64,000 nucleotides of DNA, from contig JAPEHQ010000001.1 of NCBI GenBank assembly GCA_027405735.1, forward strand, positions 2,604,001 to 2,668,000. Reading direction: 5' to 3'. Shown here one piece after another: positions 24,483 through 34,061 of this stretch. The notes beneath the pieces were generated by a model, which saw only the letters and a program-made list of their open reading frames with translations, searched no databases and was not told the DNA's origin. A program made the translations under genes and the position numbers. Positions within the stretch are counted from its first letter, which is position 1, and every line of letters begins with the position of its first letter. Source of the DNA: Mucor racemosus (Eukaryota; Mucoromycota; Mucoromycetes; Mucorales; Mucoraceae).

Positions 24483-26927
24483 ATGACACAACGTAGAAAA
24501 CCATACCTCAATCATTTACCCGGTAGTTATGTATTGGACTATACAATACGCATTGACACAAATATAAAGGATAACATATTAACGGGGAAAGCAAGAGACT
24601 GGTCGTCTGTTAAATGCCTTGTCAATGATTACTTCAAGAACGAGTCTACTAGCCATGAAAGCACATATCAAAGATTCATTCAACAAACATTAAATGCGAT
24701 GAAAGCATTATCCGAAAACAAATCTATTAAAGCAGAACTTTCTAACTATGCTCGGGACGTGTACAACTATTTGCAGTCTGAGAAATTAAATTCCATGGCT
24801 GAAGCTAATTATCGTAGAGCCGAAGTTGATGCTCGTGTCTCATTCGAATCTAATATTGCTGTAAAAGAAGGTGAAGTTGCTGGTGCTATATTAGCTGCAA
24901 ATGGTGCTAAAGAAATAGCAGATAAAGGAAAGAAACGAGAGGTTTGCACATTGTAATTATCATGCTTACGAATAACCACTAACTTCATCAATGATTTGTT
25001 AGGGCACTCCTTTAAACAATGTGTCTCCAACAAGACAAAAGACCATGACTAATGAGATCTTTGGTCCTGGTGATTCTACTGATAAAGACTTGAATGAAGA
25101 AGATCATGCTAGTGAAGATTTAAATGAAGACGATCCATTTGCAGAGGCAGTAGAAGTATGTTGATTTATTTTAAATATTGGACGTGGTCTAATCTATTAA
25201 AATTCTTAGTTTCCAACACTAAAAGTCGTAAAGGAGAGAAACGTATATAAGTTTCAAGCACCATCCAACCACATTATTTCACCTAACAAGCCTATTATAC
25301 AAGCTACGGATTTCTCTGTTCTTAAAGAACACTTTGATATATGTATCAGTACCACAAGACCTCAAGCCTCTCCTGAGACACAGAATGAATTCGATGATAT
25401 GATGGCGAAACAGAAAGAATATCATTACCTCAAGGCAATGCCTAATGACGTTTATAATTCACTTTTTCAAATTTTACAGCTTTCTGATCGTGCTCAAATG
25501 CGAGATCTCATAATGAAACTCCCAGAAAGTGATCCGTTCATCGAATTTTCAAAATATGCTCTCATTGATTTCATGCTGAATGTAAAACGACCACGTCCGT
25601 ATAATCCCAATGATGAACGTAGTATTTACTGCGAAGTATTTATTCCGCTATTCAAGGCATTTGCTAATTGCACTGGATTACTGGTGTTTACCTGGTACTT
25701 TTGAAGAAAATATGTAAAAACGATAGATTAAGTGTTTAATGATTGTTTCAAATGATAGGTGTGAAAAGAAAGCCAAAGACGCTGATTATGTGTGGTTAGT
25801 GTCAAATGATTTTACCAAGGAAAGAAAAGATAATTTAAAGCTACTGGATGGTGTCGGAAGAGTAGTAATGAATGATATGAATTACTTTTTAATGGAATCA
25901 TCTGGGTAATTCTCAAAGTCTCGCATTTGTCTATTCGCAATCATTAACAAAAATTCTTTTAGTTACAACAATGACAAGGCCGTATCACATTCACTTAATG
26001 ACACATTGAAAAATTTAAAAAATGGACACGACAATCTAAAATACTTTATATCCAGTTACAGAAATGCATCATTTCAGACAATGAAAAAGGTCCATCTCTT
26101 CTCGTGCCAAATCATCCAAAACAAGATGACCTTGATCAGGTACTCGATAAAGTCACCCACCACTTGGCGGGTTATAGAGTGTCGCTCTGCCTCCGTTCCC
26201 TCTTCTCTTCAAGATAGTCTTGATTATATGAAAGTATTCGAGCTGTTTGCCTTCTTACTTGTAAGTTTTTCTTTATTATCTACTTGATGCGCATCTGACT
26301 TGGCTATTTTTAGAGTGATATCCATGAACAAGAAGCCGTGTTCAAACAATTGAAGCAAGAAAACTTGAATCTTGTGCCTGTGGCTGATAAAGACACTGTT
26401 GCCCACTGCCTCCTGTAAAAATATTTTTCTTATTTTTTATTCTGTACATTTATCCCCCCCCCCTCCCCTAGTAAATACTGTCTATATTGCTTACGCCTAC
26501 CATCCTACACAAGGGGCAGACAATCATACACCTACATAACCCTCTATCATTCAGTCATAAGATTTCCTTGTCAAAAACAAGTTTATATATTCTTCACTAA
26601 GAGTTGAATTCGTAACAATTTTTGCTCAGGTTTATTACAGAAGAAGAATATATGAAATCTATAAAATTTCGATGGTATCCAGACTTAGTCGGTCTCATGA
26701 GTTCAGGAGTAGTACGTATGGTATATGGTGAGAGTTATAAAGACCTTACGTTCTTCATGATACAATCACTTGTAGTCTTCTTTATTTCCTTTTTTTTTTT
26801 TTTTTTTTTTGTATTTTATTTATTTCATGGTATTGGAAATAATTATTATTTACTTCTAGACATATACTTAGGCAAAAATGGCCGTAATTTTTTGAAAAAT
26901 CATGTGATTTGTGAAAACCACGTTTAA
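24483..26927 (+). CDS. Eight-exon protein of unknown function, lineage-specific family candidate
   Basis: Exons 24483-24941, 25003-25155, 25210-25694, 25759-25905, 25963-26260, 26314-26414, 26630-26727 and 26860-26927 join in phase to 602 residues. Every junction is GT-AG. Residues 1-153 contain an alanine-rich helical stretch (AEANYRRAEVDARV). Exon 2 is very acidic (repeated DLNE(E/D)D). The core has a strongly patterned block (ALIDFMLNVKRPRPYNPNDE then YCEVFIPLFKAFANCTGLL, ADYVWLVSNDF). No signal peptide, membrane span or catalytic motif is recognised. From memory this core recalls a large family of uncharacterised Mucorales proteins, but I could not check. A TATA-like TATATAAATA lies at 24290, and the gene starts 240 bases after the 470-bp tandem repeat. 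If splicing stops early, an in-frame TAA at 26416 would give a shorter protein; the last two exons are the least certain. Confidence 0.7.
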
Positions 26928-27404
26928 AAAAAATAAATACATATTTTTTTATTATTATTTAATACAAAAAAAAGAGGTATACGGTATATTATCAACTAAT
27001 GCAAATTGTCATTTGGGTATTTTTGAGGATTTCATGCGGAACGTAAAATCGCATTATTATTCAAGTCGATATCACTAACAAAATGTGCGATAAAATGAAT
27101 AATTTAGATGAATTGTGTCAATAAAAAAATTTCAGCAAGTATAAATATACTTTAAGACGAAATAGTATGAAAAAAATGACGTTAGATTCGTTTTGGTCGA
27201 CTTTAAATCCTCTTTAAAATTTAAAATTTGTAAAATCAGCTCTGTTTGGAAGGGGGCAATTAAGGGTGCCAAAACTTATCGAAATACGGGTCCCAACACA
27301 TTTCACAGTGCCGTAGAAGTAGAGCAAGCAGTGATTTATCTAAGCTATAAAATTAGTATTTTATAACATTGCTTGCTGATATAGTAAATGTAGTTTATTA
27401 AGAC
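26928..27404. other. AT-rich spacer before repeat R1b
   Basis: No gene or known element. It separates the eight-exon gene from the repeat and Tc1 insertion. Confidence 0.35.
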
Positions 27405-27985
27405 TAGAAAAACTGTCTGTCATATCATACATTTATTGAAAAAAATTGCAAAACCTAGCCCGCAGGGCGACGCCATAATTGATCCTGGCGAGATCAAACG
27501 GCTAGGTCTCTTATATATACTATAATATATCTAAGTTTTAAATAAAAAAGTTTTTTTTTTTCAACTTTTTCTTATATTTAACTATGTGCGGTCTGAAAAT
27601 CCAGTTTTTTTCAGCGAACATTTTCGGGGCTCATTTTATCCTTACCAATACTCATGTTTTTTATCAAAAAACAGAAATATCAAATTTCGATACCAAAAAC
27701 AACGATTAAATACACTATATTGTGAGAGAAAATTGTAGATATAAATAATACGCATTTTATAAGGGCTTAATATTAAATGTTAAATAATGAAACTTTGTAC
27801 TTTCGTCCCAAAAACGGTTTTTTGGTTATAGGATTTTCATGTGATTTTTTGTAATGAAAATATTTTTTAAACTTAACTGAGCAAATAGAACGTCAAATTC
27901 TATATATATAAGTATTTTTTATTTTTATGATTGGTAGTATAATTGACTCTAAATTTGCAAAATCCGAAAAAAAAAAGTATTTTTT
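27405..27985 (+). repeat. Dispersed repeat R1, copy b
   Basis: This is the second copy of the repeat at 960-1560, in the same orientation, with small indels and scattered substitutions (roughly four bases in five alike by eye). It ends in an A-run immediately before the Tc1/mariner element, so the element inserted into or beside it. Confidence 0.75.
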
Positions 27986-28003
27986 TTTGCTTGTTTGTAG
28001 GTA

Positions 28004-29747
28004 CAGTATTTTCGGTTACATTTGAGAAGATTATAAGTTTTTTTGGACCAATAGAAATTTTTTTGAGAATTATATTTTATTTTTGAGAGGTCTTCAAAAA
28101 ATATGAGAACTAACCTCTTTTTAATTTAGAAAAAACATAAGAGTTTTTTAAAAATAAGTTTTTAGACGATTTCCTTTCTTTTAGATATTATACAACTTTT
28201 AATTAAAATGGACTACGTTAACTATATTCCAGATGAAAACTACAATAATTTTATGACTGAGGGAATGGAAGTTGATGAGGTTGCTGTTGAGTTCGGCGAC
28301 ATTGAGATGCTTAGGGGAAATGAGTACCTCGTAGAAGATATTTCTCAAAACGCAGAAGATGAGAAAATGGAGGAAATGGTTTTAGAGCTAGAGGAGATGA
28401 CTATTACTAAAACAAAAACATATAAAAAGTATGGGCCTGAGCAAATCGCACGCTTTATACAAATTTTACAGGAAACAGGGACCACTGTACCAAAAGCGGC
28501 CGAAGTTTGTGGCATACCTACCAGCAGTGCTTATAAACTTTTAAACCAGTTCAATGACAGTAATGGAACAATTCTTCCAGGTAGTACATCTACACAAAAA
28601 GGAAAACCGAAACCAAAAAAGCTATTTCTTGTTCATACCGCTTTTTTGATCCAGTTGTTTGACGCTAATCGCTAACCCTTCAACCGTTTTGGAACAGGCA
28701 AGAGAAGAGTTGATGAAGCAGTTTGGAGTATCCATTGCTATTTCATCTTTGTACGTACATATTCGTGAAAAGTACTGCTTAACATTAAAGCAAGCTAGCA
28801 AATACACAATCGAAAGAGATGCAGCTAGAACACTCGATCTCCGTTACGAAGTTATCAATAAATGGATAGAGGCCGGTGTTGATTTTCAGAAAAACTGCGT
28901 TTTTATTGATGAAGCTGGATTTCACTCTCAATTGATGAGGGGGCGCGCATGGTCAAAGGTTGGCACGCCAGCAAACGTAAAAGTGCATACACAAAAAGGC
29001 GTTAATTTGAGTATGATTGGGTGTATATGTGCTAGAGGAATTATAAGCTTTACCAAAGTTATACCTCTGAAAATAGGGGATGCCGAATTGATAGAGAAAG
29101 AGTTTCATTCCGAGGTATCAGCTAAAAAAAGAAAGTATAACACTCAAGAGCCCAAAAAACAAAAACCATTGAAGAAGGGTACTACTGTTTATCATATTGT
29201 TAAACATATAGAATCTGTTATGGATGTACTTGACAAAAATGAGATGAAAGGTTTTTTCATTGTCATGGATAACTGTAGGGTACACCACTCCAGATTTGTT
29301 GTTGATGCAATTGTGAAAAGGGGATACAAACCATTATTCATGCCACCTTACTCACCTTTTTTAAATCCCATCGAAGAGTGCTGGTCGAAGATCAAAAGTG
29401 GCATTAGAAGAAACCCTTTGAAAAAAGGTGATGAGTTGACACCTCGTATCGCTGAAGCATGCAACACGGCGACTACAAAGGACTGTTTGCAATGGGTGAA
29501 GCATGCTGAATCTTACTGGGAGAGATCTATTCAGAAAGAAAAGGGTTTAAAATAACTAATGCCATGTTCTTGACCTTTTCATTCATATATAAAATGTCTT
29601 CTAAAATTTACTCTTTATTTTCTAAATAAAAATCACACTTTATCTCAATTTTTTCAATCATTTCCAAAAAATAAAATATAATTCTCAAAAAAGTTTCTAT
29701 TGGTCTAAAAAAATTTATAATCTTCTCAAATGTAACCGAAAATACTG
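28004..29747 (+). mobile_element. Tc1/mariner DNA transposon with 77-bp terminal inverted repeats
   Basis: The element is 1744 bp, begins CAGTATTTTCGGTTACATTT and ends with its near-exact reverse complement. The inverted repeats at 28004-28080 and 29671-29747 differ at only about three positions. The TA dinucleotides at 28002-28003 and 29748-29749 are the expected target duplication. Inside is a transposase with Tc1-like catalytic motifs. Well-matched ends and clear borders suggest fairly recent insertion, although the transposase frame is broken. Confidence 0.95.
28208..29555 (+). pseudogene. Tc1/mariner transposase, DD34E, frameshifted
   Basis: Frame 1 (28208-28675) has an acidic N-terminal stretch then a helix-turn-helix region (YGPEQIARFIQIL...KAAEVCGIPTSSAYKLL). 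Frame 2 (from about 28650 to 29555) has the catalytic part: FIDEAGFHS (first Asp), IVMDNCRVHH (second Asp) and NPIEECWSKIK (Glu), with 34 residues between the second Asp and the Glu, as in Tc1. The shift lies where GCTAATC is followed by GCTAACC at 28664-28677: a near-tandem 7-base duplication adds one base modulo three and brings in a TAA. Apart from this shift both frames are open, so the break looks young. No intron with GT-AG fits the gap. Confidence 0.88.
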
Positions 29748-29890
29748 TATGAAGATTTATTAAAATTTAAAAGTCAGATAAATACGAATAAACTCATAAA
29801 AGAGTGATATTAAAAAGGATAAAAAAAATATCGAAAATTGAAAGGAAGCGGGTGTAATAGTAAGTGATCCGTACCAGAAGGACAAAGGAG

Positions 29891-30330
29891 CTATTTACAG
29901 TAATTTAAAGATGATAAATGTCTCAAGTTGATCATTGCACGATCCACAACGGATTGATTGCTAAAACCAACATCGTCAAAATAAGACCGCCATTTTGGGC
30001 AGATAACCGCTTCAAAAGCCGAGATGCGAAGATCAAAGTCTAGGAGCCGGTATTCAGTTAAATTCAAAGACATAACATCTTCATATACTCGATGCATTTG
30101 AAGAGAATCATTGGATGAGAAAACCAAAGTGAAATAATTGAACCAGATTTCCAAGTTAGCAGGAAAAGTGAATAGCATATGAGCCGTAGTTTCACGAAGG
30201 CCACAATAAATGCGCAGATTATCTGGAAGGCGTAGAATATGGGAAATAATTGTCTTAGAGGAGATCTTATTAGTGTTGGAGTCGAGCCTTTCGAGTCGAG
30301 TCGAGTCGAGTTTTACTCGAGCCTACGAGC
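29891..30330 (-). pseudogene. Non-LTR-type reverse transcriptase C-terminal tail, fragment
   Basis: On the minus strand an open frame runs from about 30330 to a TAA at 29891, without an upstream ATG. It includes LRIYCGLRETTAHMLFTFP followed by NLEIWFNYFTLVF, matching the spacing of the zinc-ribbon tail at the end of many LINE reverse transcriptases (C-x2-C-x(n)-E-x3-H-x2-F-x2-CP-x4-W), with some cysteines lost. About 90 more residues follow. No polymerase motifs lie upstream: the frame is cut by TCGAG repeats and an LTR insertion. This is a degenerate 5'-truncated remnant. The assignment is by motif memory only. Confidence 0.45.
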
Positions 30331-30331
30331 C
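30270..30331. repeat. TCGAG-rich repeat block, left part
   Basis: GTCGAGCC and repeated TCGAG pentamers, split from the right part (31060-31300) by the solo LTR insertion. If the LTR and one GAGCC are removed mentally, the two parts form one continuous block of roughly 300 bp, whose ends read TAGTGTTGG and, reversed, TAGGGGTGGCAAC. Confidence 0.7.
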
Positions 30332-31059
30332 TGCAGTGGAATTACATACTAAAAACGCTTGATAATAATAAAAACAACCTAAATTCCAAGTGTCGCTCAT
30401 AAAATATGATGCCACTTGAAATGTGAACAACAATAATAAACAAACGCTTCAATTGAACACAATAACAAACGCATGCTAAAAATATGAAATACCCTTTTTG
30501 AGCCATACATGTCGTGTAGATGATAGCACCCTTGATCATGGCGCAATCAATTACACAAATGACATATATATCAAAACAGGATTCTATCCAAATCAATAAT
30601 GATAATAAACAAAGATATCAATTTAGTCAACTACTCATCTATATCGTAGTTGCACTATCAATATAAATAAGATTCAAGCATATAAAAACTACCCCTTAAA
30701 AATCAAGGTTACATAAAATAGATATAACAGAAATAAACAAAACAACCATTTCCCAAAAGATCGATATTGTCACACTTGACATACAATCCCTTATGGTCAA
30801 TGCTCTACACAATTTACCCCTTAAAATATCAAATCAATAACAATGTACTCAAAACTGGAAGATTACTAAATATACATCCATTCAAGTCTGATGGTATCCA
30901 AGTTCTCCAAATCACTATAAATACCCTCATACTTTTTCAATTATTTTAAATCTTCAGAAATCTTTTGTAATAAAAACTTTAGCTGATTATAATTGTATTT
31001 CTACTGCTTTTATTTTTATTTTATTTTTATTTTAGTAAATAACTTCGTCATTTACTGCA
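30332..31059 (+). mobile_element. Solo LTR, copy A (728 bp) with 5-bp target duplication
   Basis: It begins TGCAGTGGAATTAC and ends ATTTACTGCA, the TG...CA ends of retrotransposon LTRs. GAGCC at 30327-30331 and 31060-31064 flanks it as a 5-bp target duplication. It has LTR-like internal signals: CTATAAATACC near 30916 and AATAAAAAC with T-rich sequence near 30970. No primer-binding site, polypurine tract or pol frame adjoins, so it is a solo LTR left by recombination. It is 319 bp longer than copy B because of a segment bounded by CCAAATCA at 30588-30595 and 30907-30914. The strand is set by the TATA-then-polyadenylation order. Confidence 0.85.
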
Positions 31060-31300
31060 GAGCCAACTCGAGATTGCATAAACAAAGCTCGCGAGCCTCG
31101 AGTCGAGTCGAGCTATTAATCGAGCTGTTCGAGCTGTCGAGTTTTCCTCGAGTTGTCGAGTTTTTCTCGAGTTGTCGAGTTTTCTCGAGCTGTTGAGCTT
31201 TATTCGAGCCTTCCTCGAGCTCTCGAGTTTCAGGAGACTGAAAAACTCGAGTAAAACTCGATCAAATTTTATCGAGCCAGCTCGACTCGTTGCCACCCCT
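31060..31300. repeat. TCGAG-rich repeat block, right part
   Basis: Dense, irregular repeats of CTCGAG, GTCGAG and TCGAGCTGT, far richer in GC than the surroundings, closing with AACTCGATCAAATTTTATCGAG and then GTTGCCACCCCTA. The reversed end, TAGGGGTGGCAAC, resembles terminal repeats of hAT-type elements, but an 8-bp target duplication was not found. Confidence 0.75.
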
Positions 31301-31604
31301 ATGTCAAACTGTGTCGTAATCTTAATCAAGGAACGTAGTACACAGACTTGTGGACGCAACACGTTTGTTTTTTCAATATTTTAGAAAATGTTTTAATGGC
31401 TATATTTCCGTACAAAAAAATAACAAAGAATATATAATTAGCACCATCATTATTGTAACATTGATTTGTATTAGAATCTATTCTTACCTGAACATAGGAA
31501 AAAATTCATGGGAAAAAAAGTTGGAGATCTGATTTTTTAAAAAATCCATTTAAACTTATGGAGTGTAACTTTGTTTATTTATGGAGTGTAACTTTAATTT
31601 TTCT

Positions 31605-32336
31605 GCACATTTTTGAGGATATCTATGAAACATCAATATTTTGAAAAGAATAAAATTAGGTCGGACAGAGCTCAGCAAGGCTAATGACGTGAATGTAAAG
31701 AAAATTCTGTTCGATTTAAGGAGTATTTTGAAATCTACTACAAAAATATCAAAAAATAAAAAATGTGAAAAAATAAATAAAAAAAAAAGGTGCTCAGAAT
31801 TCTGTCAAACTCAGGCATGTTATAGAGTACTTCAAAACAAGTGAGTTTTATTATTAAAAAGTTCAAATGTATCTTAATGATTTGCAAAGATATGAAATCT
31901 CAGAGGTTTTAATTTTTAGCAGCAAAATATTTGTAAAAATCTGAGACGTTAGCACTGAAAAATTATACCAACAATTAAAGATAGGATATCCCTGGATACT
32001 CATTTTTGGATTAAAGTTGAGCATCTCAGTCACATTGGCATATCGTTTTTTTTTTTGGTGTTATTTAATAAAAAAAAAAAGTTGGGCAGGGATGAAAAAT
32101 CAGATCCAGGTTTTAGAGAAAATGCATATATGTACAGTAAATTTTACGTAATTTTGAGTCTTCCGTGAGATTTGAAATAAATTTAAAAACCGGTAGCATA
32201 ATGCGACCCATTCATATCTAATTAGCAGTGTCTAAGGTATATCCTAAAAGTGTTTAGTATGGAGTTAGTGTTAAAAAAGGAGGCACACCATGATTTTAAG
32301 AATTGGGAATTTCAAGAAAGTTTTTTGTTCAAATCT
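31605..32336 (+). repeat. Dispersed repeat R2, copy b (partial)
   Basis: Matches 4919 to about 5580 of copy a in the same orientation (ATATTTTGAAAAGAATAAA..., CAGCAAGGCTAATGACGTG, TCTACTACAAAAATA, TTATAGAGTACTTCAAAACA). It is interrupted at its 3' end by solo LTR copy B. Confidence 0.75.
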
Positions 32337-32740
32337 TGCAGTGGAATTACATACTAAAAACGCTTGATAATAATAAAATAATCTAATTTTCAAGTGTCGC
32401 TCATAAAATATGATGCCACTTGAAATATAAACGACAATAATAAACAAACGTTTCAATTGAACACAATAACAAACGAATGCTAAAAATATGAAATACCTTT
32501 TTTGAACCATACATGTCGTGTAGATGATAGCACCCTTGATCATGGTGCAATCAATTACACAAATGACATATATATCAAAACAGGATTATATCCAAATCAC
32601 TATAAATACCCTCACACTTTTTCAATTATGTTAAATCTTCAGAAATCTTTTGTAATAAAAACTTTAGCTGATTATAATTGTATTTCTACCGCTTTTATTT
32701 TTATATTTTTTTATTTTAGTAAACATCGTTATTTACTGCA
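32337..32740 (+). mobile_element. Solo LTR, copy B (404 bp) with 5-bp target duplication
   Basis: Same family as 30332-31059: identical ends TGCAGTGGAATTAC and ATTTACTGCA, flanked by AATCT at 32332-32336 and 32741-32745. The different target duplication shows an independent insertion. It keeps the CTATAAATACC and AATAAAAAC signals, and lacks the 319-bp segment present in copy A, joined at a single CCAAATCA. Confidence 0.88.
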
Positions 32741-32745
32741 AATCT

Positions 32746-34061
32746 GCTTAATATACACGATGAATAACTAGAAAATAAAGCTAAAACTAGATATATTTAT
32801 TGAGTATATTGTAGGTAAAAAAGATAATGATCCATCTCGAAAGACATCAGTGAGAGTTATATGTAGATAACGATTATTTCCAATACAATAAAATAAAGAC
32901 TACAAATGATTATATCACGGAGAACGTAGGGTCTTTATTATTAAGTTAAAAAAAGAAGCCAGGAGCCATCAGGTCCTGGATTCTAAAAGTATTTATACCA
33001 TTTCAATTCCATTTGGATATCTGGTTCAATATGGGATTAAAATAAGATTTAACATAAATAATAGGCAAAAACCTACAATCAGGATTCAGGGTATTTATAT
33101 GTTTTGGAAGCGTGGATATAGAGTCTACAATACAGAGTGTAAGAATAATTTTATAATCTTGAGGAACTAGTCGATTACAACATGATAATATAATAGATTA
33201 ACCAGAGCAAGTTTAGTGGAATACGGCCAAGTTGAGTATATAGAATATTCATGCTTGATTAACTTTAGACGGTGAATGTTTATACAAATGGAAAAGCTGA
33301 ATTCCATTTCTAGGAACAATTTCATGATTGGCTCAACTTCAGGATTTCAGGCTACACCATTTCATCATATACTAAATGTAACATAACTAAATGAAATAAA
33401 AGTGCAATACATCATTATAACCTCATACTCATCACTCTATGCTAAGAATCATGTCTAAATAACCCTTTGAGCACTTCTATCAGTAATACATGTACCCAGT
33501 CTAGTCTATATACTAAACAAAATCCATGTAAAGCAATTCAAATTCTCACAGCAAGGTATTATATATAAATAGAGCTAAAATTTCTATGTTTAATTAAAAA
33601 TTATAATTTTTTTATCTTTGAACAGTTAAAATGTCAACGCTATATTTTTAAAAGAATAGCTTAAATTAATAGGACATATGGAACATTTTTTATACATAGC
33701 ATTTCAAACATTTGAGCAGCCGTAATGTAAAAATTTCTCACCAAAAACAGTTTTAATGACCAAACCAAGTAGAATCATATCAGAATTAATCATATACTTT
33801 TATGAGTTTATTACTTTTTCACTTGCATTGCTACTTGTAAAGATAATGAATGTAGTTGGTTCAAGTACAATCTCATAACCTCTCTGTTTCGCATTCATCA
33901 GTAGATCTTTTTGATCACTGGCTTTAAACTACAAAAAACACTTGGTGTTACCATAAGCTTTCCATTGGCTTAGATGAACTTTTATCTGTTCCAAAGATTA
34001 AAAAAAAAAAGTATAATATTTTTTTTGAAATTACCATCATTTGTATAGTTTTACACACAAA
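32746..34061. other. Intergenic region and THI6 upstream sequence
   Basis: AT-rich, with no gene on either strand. I looked for the conserved cores of a TPP riboswitch, which some fungal thiamine genes carry in a leader intron, and saw none. Confidence 0.4.

Noticed and set aside
30270..31300. Firm call of a hAT element for the TCGAG block
   Set aside because: The end sequences are suggestive, but no matching 8-bp target duplication flanks them.
30332..32740. Treating 30332-32740 as one full LTR retrotransposon with two LTRs
   Set aside because: The copies have different flanking duplications, and the sequence between is TCGAG block and R2 repeat without gag or pol.
32746..34061. Search for a TPP riboswitch upstream of THI6
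   Set aside because: The conserved CTGAGA and downstream GATC/ATGCC-like cores were not found in the right order.
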